Source: Ignatzschineria indica
GTDB lineage: Bacteria > Pseudomonadota > Gammaproteobacteria > Cardiobacteriales > Wohlfahrtiimonadaceae
Direction: 5' to 3'
Length of the DNA: 64,000 nt
NCBI RefSeq assembly: GCF_003121925.1
Contig: NZ_QEWR01000002.1
Coordinates: 310,001-374,000 of the forward strand
Part shown: one piece after another, positions 57,867 to 64,000 of the stretch
How the letters are laid out: each line of letters begins with the position of its first letter
How positions within the stretch are numbered: position 1 is the first letter of the stretch
The notes under the pieces: generated by a model
Databases searched by the model: none
The model's input: only the letters and a program-made list of their open reading frames with translations
What the model was told of the DNA's origin: nothing
Translations under genes and position numbers: made by a program

Positions 57867-60623
57867 ATGAGTATGAAAGAACCTGTAGTCACCATTAAAG
57901 ATGTCTCCTTCTATTATGGCGAAAATCGAGCATTAGAATCATTCTCCATAGAGATACCGCAAGGCGTTATGATGGGATTGATCGGTCCTGATGGTGTAGG
58001 GAAATCAACTCTACTCTCCCTTATCGCAGGCTCCCGCGCTATCCAAACGGGAGAGGTGATGGTTTTAGGGGGAGATATGCGTCAAAAAGAGGTTCGCGAT
58101 AGAATTTGCCCTCGGATTGCCTATATGCCGCAAGGTCTTGGGAAAAACCTCTACCATACCCTCTCTGTAGAGGAGAACCTTCAATTTTTCGGACGTCTCT
58201 TTGGTCATGATGCTAAAGAGCGCCGGGAACGAATTGATGATCTGACTAAAAGTACAGGGCTCTACAACTTCCTCGATCGTCCTGCCGGCAAACTATCGGG
58301 AGGAATGAAGCAGAAATTAGGACTCTGTTGCGCTTTGATTCATGATCCTGACCTCCTTATTCTCGATGAACCGACAACAGGGGTTGACCCATTAGCACGG
58401 GCACAATTTTGGGATCTGATCAGTAGAATTCAGAAAGATCGCCCTGAGATGAGCGTTATTGTCGCAACAGCCTATATGGATGAAGCCGAACGCTTTGAGT
58501 GGATCTTAGCGATGGATGATGGGAAGATCTTAGCCACTGGAACTCCTAAAGAACTCCTCGATCGTACCGATAGTGAATCATTAGAATCTGCCTTTATTAA
58601 ACTCCTCCCAGCAGAGAAACGTGCAGGATATGAACCGGTTGTTGTCCCACCGTTAGAGATTGATGAAAACACAGCAGTTGCTATTAAGGCTGAGGGTTTA
58701 ACTAAACGTTTCGGAACTTTTACCGCCGTTGATAGTGTTAGCTTTGAGATTCAAAAGGGGGAGATTTTTGGCTTCTTAGGCTCAAATGGTTGTGGAAAGT
58801 CGACAACAATGAAGATGTTAACAGGTCTCTTGCCGGCAACTGAAGGAGAAGCTTGGCTATTTGGCAATCCGATCGATTCAGAAGATATTAATGTGCGAAA
58901 ACGGGTGGGCTATATGTCGCAAGCTTTCTCGCTCTATAGTGAATTGACGGTGTTACAGAACCTTGAACTACACGCAAAACTCTTTCATGTCCCTAAAGAG
59001 AGAATTGATGAACGGGTTGCAGAGATGGTCAATCGCTTCGATCTTCGCTCTGTATTGAACAAATTACCCGATGATATTCCTCTGGGAATGAGGCAGCGTC
59101 TCTCTCTTGCCGTTGCGATGGTTCATAAACCAGAGTTACTGATTCTCGATGAGCCTACCTCCGGCGTAGATCCGATCGCACGAGATAATTTCTGGCGCCT
59201 ATTGATTGAACTCTCGCGAAAAGATGGTGTGACGATCTTTATCTCTACCCACTTTATGAATGAAGCATTGCGATGCGATCGAATGTCGATGATGCATGCT
59301 GGTAAAGTTTTAGATAGTGATACGCCTCAAAATCTGATTATCAAACAGGGAACGGAGACGCTCGAAGAAGCTTTTATCAAATATCTTATCGATGCTGGTG
59401 CAGGAGATGATATCCCGGCAGATAATGTCGATAATCATACGGCACAAGAAGCGCTCAAAGAAGCGGTTGATCAGCCCGATGAAGCGAGTCCCCCGAAACG
59501 ATTTAGCCTGCAGCGTCTTCTTAGCTATACATGGCGCGAGGCCTTAGAATTACGCCGAGATCCTGTTCGAGCAACATTAGCCCTTTTGGGATCACTTATC
59601 TTAATGGCGACGATCGGTTATGGAATTACCCTAGATGTGGAAGATCTTCCCTACGCAATCTTAGATCGAGATCAGACAACGCTCAGTAATAGCTATGCCA
59701 ATAATATCTCAGGCTCTCGTTATTTTATTGAACAAGATCCCCTCTACGATTATGAAGAGCTCGATCGGCGAATGCGAAATGCAGATATCGCCTTAGCGAT
59801 AGAAATTCCGCCCAACTTTGCACGGGATGTGGCAAAAGGTCACCCTGTCTCTATCGGTGTCTGGATCGACGGTGCGATGCCCCAAAGAGCAGAGACGATC
59901 CGAGGATATGTTCAAGGAATGCATCTCGATTGGCTCAAAAAAGAGGCAAAATATAGTCATGGCATCTCTCTTCCAAGTGATTTCAATATTGAGATGCGCT
60001 ATCGCTATAATCCTGATGTGAAGAGCTTGGTCTCTATTGTGCCGGCAGTGATTCCTATTTTGCTCTTAATTATTCCGGCAATGCTTGCGGCACTCTCTGT
60101 CGTTCGGGAAAAGGAGCTCGGCTCCATTCTCAATCTCTATGTCACGCCTGTCACTAAGTTTGAGTTTCTCTTAGGCAAACAGATTCCCTATATTGTCATC
60201 GCTATGCTGAACTTCTTTATCATGGTGATATTGGCGATTCTTGTATTTGGTGTACCGATAAAAGGGGGGCTACTCTCCTTAACATTTGCCGCCCTGCTCT
60301 TTTCAATCTTCTCTACCGGCTTTGGTCTCTTTGCCTCAAGTTTTACCAGTAGCCAGATTGGAGCGATGTTCTTCACCTTAGTAGGAACATTAATTCCTGC
60401 GGTTCAATTTGGAGGCATGATCAATCCTGTCAGCTCTATGGAGGGTTTCTCTCGCTTCTTTGGGGAGATCTATCCGGCATCGCACATGTTGACAGTCTCA
60501 CGCGGAATCTTCAGTAAAGCGCTCTACTTCAACGATCTAACAGGAGAGATGATGATTTTAGCGATTGGAGGTCCTCTCATTGTTCTCTGTAGTGTCCTTC
60601 TTCTTAAAAAACAGGATTCCTAA
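57867..60623 (+). CDS. rbbA: RbbA-like ABC transporter: two ATPase domains fused to a permease
   Basis: E. coli RbbA is reported as a ribosome-associated ATPase but has exporter architecture (family knowledge). The first ATPase domain has GPDGVGKST near 39-47, [11 protein letters not shown] and [12 protein letters not shown]; its H-loop region reads [11 protein letters not shown], without the usual histidine. The second has GSNGCGKST near 309-317, Walker [13 protein letters not shown] and H-loop STHFMNEA, but the signature reads IPLGMRQRL instead of LSGGQ. The permease part (about 550-918) has one helix, a periplasmic domain and five C-terminal helices, with the ABC-2 block [16 protein letters not shown]. 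918 residues. Confidence 0.9.
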   Translation: MSMKEPVVTIKDVSFYYGENRALESFSIEIPQGVMMGLIGPDGVGKSTLLSLIAGSRAIQTGEVMVLGGDMRQKEVRDRICPRIAYMPQGLGKNLYHTLSVEENLQFFGRLFGHDAKERRERIDDLTKSTGLYNFLDRPAGKLSGGMKQKLGLCCALIHDPDLLILDEPTTGVDPLARAQFWDLISRIQKDRPEMSVIVATAYMDEAERFEWILAMDDGKILATGTPKELLDRTDSESLESAFIKLLPAEKRAGYEPVVVPPLEIDENTAVAIKAEGLTKRFGTFTAVDSVSFEIQKGEIFGFLGSNGCGKSTTMKMLTGLLPATEGEAWLFGNPIDSEDINVRKRVGYMSQAFSLYSELTVLQNLELHAKLFHVPKERIDERVAEMVNRFDLRSVLNKLPDDIPLGMRQRLSLAVAMVHKPELLILDEPTSGVDPIARDNFWRLLIELSRKDGVTIFISTHFMNEALRCDRMSMMHAGKVLDSDTPQNLIIKQGTETLEEAFIKYLIDAGAGDDIPADNVDNHTAQEALKEAVDQPDEASPPKRFSLQRLLSYTWREALELRRDPVRATLALLGSLILMATIGYGITLDVEDLPYAILDRDQTTLSNSYANNISGSRYFIEQDPLYDYEELDRRMRNADIALAIEIPPNFARDVAKGHPVSIGVWIDGAMPQRAETIRGYVQGMHLDWLKKEAKYSHGISLPSDFNIEMRYRYNPDVKSLVSIVPAVIPILLLIIPAMLAALSVVREKELGSILNLYVTPVTKFEFLLGKQIPYIVIAMLNFFIMVILAILVFGVPIKGGLLSLTFAALLFSIFSTGFGLFASSFTSSQIGAMFFTLVGTLIPAVQFGGMINPVSSMEGFSRFFGEIYPASHMLTVSRGIFSKALYFNDLTGEMMILAIGGPLIVLCSVLLLKKQDS

Positions 60624-60626
60624 ACG

Positions 60627-61754
60627 ATGAAAACAAAGTTTGCAAATATCTACAATTTAGGGGTAAAAGAGCTTTGGTCACTCTTTCGTGATCCAATGTT
60701 ACTTATTCTTATTGCATTTACCTTTACCGTTTCGGTCTATACAGCAGCAACTGCTGTACCTGATGGCTTACAGAATGCCGCAATTGCGATTGTTGATGAG
60801 GATCGTTCTACGCTCTCTGAGAGAATTCAGAGCGCATTCTATCCTCCTCAATTCACATTACCGGAGGAGATCACCCTAAGTGAGATGGATTCTGGTATGG
60901 ATCGTGGAAAATATACTTTCGTTCTCAATATTCCCCCCTCTTTTCAGCAACATCTATTAGGTGGAAGAGAACCAACGATTCAACTCAATATCGATGCAAC
61001 GCGTATGACTCAAGGTTTTACGGGCAATATGATCATCAATCAAATCATCAATGCTGAGGTAAGAGAGTATCTTAAACGTGAACGAATTGATGCCGATCTC
61101 CCGGTTAATATTGTAGAGAGAATGCGCTTTAACCCGAATCTCACTGCCTCATGGTTTGGTGCCATTAATGAAGTTATCAACCTGGTGACGATGCTTTCGA
61201 TTATCTTAACGGGAGCGGCAGTTATTCGAGAGCGGGAGCGTGGAACGATAGAGCATCTTCTTGTTATGCCACTGACCCCATTTGAGATTATGTTATCGAA
61301 AGTTTGGGCAATGGGCTTAGTGGTTTTAATCGCATCAAGCCTCTCTTTAATCTTTGTGGTTCAAGGTGCTTTAGATGTTCCTATCGAAGGCTCTATTTTG
61401 CTCTTTATCTTTGGTGCAGCACTGAATCTCTTTGCTACAACCTCTATCGGTATCTATTTGGCAACAATTGCACGAAATATGCCCCAATTTGGCATGTTGC
61501 TACTCTTAGTCTTAGTCCCCCTACAGATGCTGTCAGGTGGTATGACTCCAAGAGAGAGCATGCCGGAGCTTATTCAAAACATCATGTTACTAGCACCAAC
61601 AACACACTTTATCGAATTAGGTAAAGCGATCCTCTTTAGAGGTGCCGGAATAACCATTGTCTGGCCATCGATGCTCTACCTGATTCTAATTGGTGTTGCT
61701 TTCTTCTACTTTGCCAATCGTCGCTTTAAAAATACGATTGGGCAGATGGCATAG
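60627..61754 (+). CDS. ABC-2 type permease (YhhJ-like)
   Basis: Second permease of the exporter. It has the same layout as the permease part of the gene upstream: one N-terminal helix (MLLILIAFTFTVSVYTAA), a periplasmic domain of about 130 residues and five to six C-terminal helices, with the ABC-2 block VIRERERGTIEHLLVMPLTPFEIMLSKVW. The 375 residues match E. coli YhhJ (375). It starts 3 bp after the rbbA stop codon, so translation is probably coupled. A terminator follows. Confidence 0.9.
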   Translation: MKTKFANIYNLGVKELWSLFRDPMLLILIAFTFTVSVYTAATAVPDGLQNAAIAIVDEDRSTLSERIQSAFYPPQFTLPEEITLSEMDSGMDRGKYTFVLNIPPSFQQHLLGGREPTIQLNIDATRMTQGFTGNMIINQIINAEVREYLKRERIDADLPVNIVERMRFNPNLTASWFGAINEVINLVTMLSIILTGAAVIRERERGTIEHLLVMPLTPFEIMLSKVWAMGLVVLIASSLSLIFVVQGALDVPIEGSILLFIFGAALNLFATTSIGIYLATIARNMPQFGMLLLLVLVPLQMLSGGMTPRESMPELIQNIMLLAPTTHFIELGKAILFRGAGITIVWPSMLYLILIGVAFFYFANRRFKNTIGQMA

Positions 61755-61814
61755 CGATCACCCTAAGAGGGGATTAAATTCCATAAATATTCTGCCTCTA
61801 AAAAAGAGAGATAA

Positions 61815-61846
61815 AAAATGCCGCTTTCCAATGAGAGCGGCATTTT
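61815..61846. terminator. Bidirectional terminator between the exporter operon and the outer membrane protein gene
   Basis: Stem AAAATGCCGCT (61815-61825) / AGCGGCATTTT (61836-61846), A-run and T-run on the flanks. Confidence 0.9.
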
Positions 61847-61924
61847 ACTTGATATTAAAATTGATATTAAGATCCCAATATAGGGTCCTAATATGAGATT
61901 TAATCATCCTCAAAAATCTTATTA

Positions 61925-62545
61925 TTAGAAGCTGTAGCGAATCCCTAAGTTGAGCTCATTAGCGCGCTGTTTACTCTTTTTAACATCAAAGTAGCGATGG
62001 TCATCATGATTAACTTTGCCATAATCGGTGAAACGATAGCTAAGATCTACTGCAACATCTCTATTGATGGCATAAGCAGTACCTGCACTAACATTCCAGG
62101 CAAAGTTCCCTTTACTTTTTGATGTATATTGATCTTCAGCAGGATTAGAAAACTCATTCTTCAAACGCGCATACCCCAAGCCTGCACCGATATAGGGCGT
62201 CCACTCTGTGCCGGTATTAAAGTCATAATACGCATTGAGCATAACCGATTGTGATTTCATCTCACTGCTGTCGCCATCAATCGTAAATTTTACTTTACCA
62301 TTATATCCATACTCTAATTCTGTTCTTAAAGTATCCTCTAAAAGAGGGATTGAAAGACCATAGGCGATACGAAGTCCGGCAACACCCTTGCTCTTTTTAA
62401 AGCTATCAGAATCTGTTAGTTCAAATTTATCTGTCGCATAACTCCATACTCCTTTAGCAGAAATATATTGATCAAAGCCTTGCGCCATACTGAAAGAACT
62501 CAGTGCCATTGCGGAGATTACTGATGCCATTAATAATCTTTTCAT
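61925..62545 (-). CDS. Outer membrane beta-barrel protein, small OmpA/Opa-like
   Basis: The N-terminus is a signal peptide (MKRLLMASVISAMALSSFSMAQG). The mature part alternates polar and aromatic residues with tyrosine-rich strands (TELEYGYNG, QSVMLNAYYDFNTG, TPYIGAGLGYARL, DLSYRFTDYG) and ends in a terminal phenylalanine (LGIRYSF), the sorting signal of outer membrane barrels. The 206 residues suit an eight-stranded barrel such as the surface-antigen/OMP b-brl family. It lies 74 bp downstream of a TetR gene on the same strand, so it may be its target or cotranscribed. Confidence 0.85.
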   Translation of the reverse strand: MKRLLMASVISAMALSSFSMAQGFDQYISAKGVWSYATDKFELTDSDSFKKSKGVAGLRIAYGLSIPLLEDTLRTELEYGYNGKVKFTIDGDSSEMKSQSVMLNAYYDFNTGTEWTPYIGAGLGYARLKNEFSNPAEDQYTSKSKGNFAWNVSAGTAYAINRDVAVDLSYRFTDYGKVNHDDHRYFDVKKSKQRANELNLGIRYSF

Positions 62546-62592
62546 AATTTATCTCTCTGAATCTATCAAATAAAAAGGATATCAATATAGCA

Positions 62593-62611
62593 CAGCACTT
62601 AAAAAGTGCTG
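62593..62611 (-). other. Palindromic hairpin between the TetR gene and the outer membrane protein gene
   Basis: CAGCACTT / AAGTGCTG with an AAA loop, a perfect 8-bp stem. It could be an operator or a weak terminator: no T-run follows in the minus direction. It overlaps the interval where the outer membrane protein promoter should lie. Confidence 0.45.
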
Positions 62612-62619
62612 GTACTACA

Positions 62620-63204
62620 TCAATTTTTCATTAATAACTTCCTAATACTATAGGACACTTCTTCCCTAAATTGGCGCCAAGAGGGATGCTCTTCTTGAAA
62701 ATATTGGTATTGAATAAGGGGTTCTAAAATTGCACCTGTATAGAGAGAGGTTAGTGTTGCTAGTGAAAATCGGGAATCAATCTCTTCTGAAGCTATTCCC
62801 TCTGCCAGTAGTTGTTGCATCCAAAAATGAGGTTTTAACTCATCTTCCACCGTTGTCCAAAATTTATATTGAGAGAGTAGCGCAAACTGAACGCTTGCAG
62901 AATCGGCGTGATAGAGATCATAGGTATAACGCTGCATCTCTTGTAATCGCTCAATAATACTTAAGGAATCATTACGCGCAATCATGCCAATTTCAGCAGT
63001 ATATCGTTTTAATATTAAACGAAAGAGATAGAGTGCCATCTCCTCTTTACTCTTAAAATGTTTATAGAGGGCAGCTTCTGAGGTTCCCGCCTCTTTCGAG
63101 ATATCGCGTACCGAGACAAGATCATAACCTCGTTCAGCAAAGAGTGTTAAAGCAGCAATAAGATAACGGCTTTTGCTCCCCTCATTTGAAAAATCAAATT
63201 TCAT
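62620..63204 (-). CDS. TetR-family transcriptional regulator
   Basis: The N-terminal helix-turn-helix domain has the TetR pattern: YLIAALTLFAERGYDLVSVRDISKEAG followed by TSEAALYKHFKSKEEM (residues 13-55). The ligand-binding helical domain makes up the rest; 194 residues fit the family. ATG 63204 has AAGGGA about 6 nt upstream. It lies next to the outer membrane protein gene and within 1.5 kb of the exporter operon, either of which may be its target (inference). Confidence 0.92.
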   Translation of the reverse strand: MKFDFSNEGSKSRYLIAALTLFAERGYDLVSVRDISKEAGTSEAALYKHFKSKEEMALYLFRLILKRYTAEIGMIARNDSLSIIERLQEMQRYTYDLYHADSASVQFALLSQYKFWTTVEDELKPHFWMQQLLAEGIASEEIDSRFSLATLTSLYTGAILEPLIQYQYFQEEHPSWRQFREEVSYSIRKLLMKN

Positions 63205-63709
63205 ACGCGTCCCTTTTCAATTATTTGGAGTTTTAATTTAAAGTCCTAATTAAAACTTTAATTTAAAGTCTTAATTTAAAGTTTTAACTTTGAATCTTAT
63301 ATTTCGTGATTACAGTCTGATAGAACGTTACTCAATTGAGTAAAATTAATCACCCAAACGAGTCATTCAAGCTAACAATCGTTAACGTTTAGTATAGCAG
63401 AAATTGTCACTCATCCCTCCTGTTTCTCTATCGCTTGACTCCCTCCCTTTATCTAAGACTTTATACACTCAATACACTCATCACACCTATTGCACCTATT
63501 GCACTTATTACACTGACTGCACTTGCTACAATTAGGCATCATCAAATTACTAAACAAATGACTAAACAAATTATTAAAACTAACTAAGTTAACACTTGAT
63601 TACTTTTCTGCTTGACTTCAGTGGTAGAAGAGCATAATCTAGCCGAAGTTAACTATCGTTTACCTTACTCTTCATCTTCTATCTAATTAAATGGTAATAG
63701 AGGTCCGCT
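63205..63709. other. Divergent spacer between the TetR gene and the acyltransferase gene
   Basis: A 505-bp stretch with AATTTAAAGTC/T units at 63233-63287, the 9-bp array at 63484-63537 and two 12-bp units ATKACTAAACAA at 63546-63569. CTTGACTTCAGTGG at about 63612 contains a TTGACT that could be a -35 element for the plus-strand gene. No gene is seen. Confidence 0.55.
63484..63537. repeat. 9-bp tandem array, six units
   Basis: In-register units CACCTATTG (twice exact), CACTTATTA, CACTGACTG, CACTTGCTA and CAATTAGGC; the first five keep CAC. Confidence 0.85.
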
Positions 63710-64000
63710 ATGCGCCGATTCTTATATCTTCTCTTTAAGTTGTTCTATCGAATAGAGCTCAATATTGATCCTCGCAGTGAAATGGTAGAGGGGATTATTA
63801 TCTGTAATCATCAATCTTTCTTAGATGGAATATTGTTAGGACTCTATCTTCCACAGCGTCCGCTCTTTGTCATTGATCGCAGAATCGCGGCACGTTGGTA
63901 CTTTCGCCCACTTCTTCGCTTTGTTTCCCACTTAACGGTTGATCCACGCCACCCTATGGCAATTAAGCAACTGCTACAACATGTGGAGAAAGGGAAAAGT
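63710..64000 (+). CDS. Aas/PlsC-like 1-acyl-glycerophosphate acyltransferase, 5' end only
   Basis: The 97 codons before the window edge show an acyltransferase of the PlsC family. The catalytic H(X4)D motif is NHQSFLD near 38-44, followed by GILLGLYLPQRPLFVID, WYFRPLLRF and the block DPRHPMAIKQLLQHVEKGK. This matches the N-terminal half of E. coli Aas, the bifunctional acyltransferase/acyl-ACP synthetase that re-acylates lysophospholipids. Whether the second domain is present cannot be seen. ATG 63710 has AGAGG 7 nt upstream. Confidence 0.85.
   Translation, partial: MRRFLYLLFKLFYRIELNIDPRSEMVEGIIICNHQSFLDGILLGLYLPQRPLFVIDRRIAARWYFRPLLRFVSHLTVDPRHPMAIKQLLQHVEKGKS

Overview
The window is chromosomal DNA of an AT-rich gammaproteobacterium. 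It carries housekeeping genes in gamma-type arrangements (clpP-clpX, ibaG-murA, sdhCDAB, slyX next to hrpA, macA-macB, leuC-leuD, HlyD/RbbA/YhhJ exporter). Several clusters that are intact in Escherichia coli are broken up: clpPX lacks tig and lon, mraZ sits with murI instead of the dcw cluster, proB lacks proA, and leuCD lacks leuA and leuB. A Cardiobacteriales-type organism such as Ignatzschineria or Wohlfahrtiimonas fits, but that is inference from gene content and base composition, not a search result. I see no prophage, insertion sequence, CRISPR array or rRNA operon.

Layout. 1-9.8 kb: periplasmic protease prc (3' end cut by the window edge), serC, clpP-clpX, rnt, gshA and a TerC/Alx-type membrane protein. 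9.8-21 kb, all on the plus strand: NCS2 purine permease, FUSC/YccS membrane protein, mraZ-murI, an unrecognised lipoprotein, pepN overlapping a nitroreductase gene, ruvX and sstT. 21.4-28 kb, minus strand: an RhlE-like DEAD-box helicase, hrpA and slyX. 28-30 kb: three identical tRNA-Gly(GCC) genes around a class II glutamine amidotransferase gene. 30-36 kb: dsbD, ibaG-murA, and an MscS-like membrane protein with what looks like a doubled beta domain. 36-43 kb, minus strand: sdhCDAB and macAB. 43.8-49 kb: an unrecognised 300-residue cytosolic protein, secA and proB. 49.7-56 kb: leuCD, alaS and an M20 amidohydrolase. 56.7-64 kb: HlyD-RbbA-YhhJ exporter, a beta-barrel outer membrane protein, a TetR regulator, and the 5' end of an Aas-like acyltransferase gene.

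Envelope and proteostasis functions dominate: SecA export, DsbD reduction, Prc, MurA and MurI for peptidoglycan precursors, MacAB and the RbbA-type exporter, and ClpXP. Succinate dehydrogenase and LeuCD link to central metabolism.

The clearest unexplained signal is in the spacers. Almost every long intergenic stretch holds a short imperfect tandem array, each with its own unit sequence and length (7, 8, 9, 10, 11, 12 or 14 bp). The largest is eight 14-bp units at 35897-36008. Other items worth a look are the three tRNA-Gly copies, each with its own near-consensus promoter at 16-bp spacing; a 60-nt compound hairpin upstream of pepN; a hairpin over the likely ribosome-binding site of the DEAD-box helicase; and a compositionally odd stretch at about 21.02-21.2 kb.
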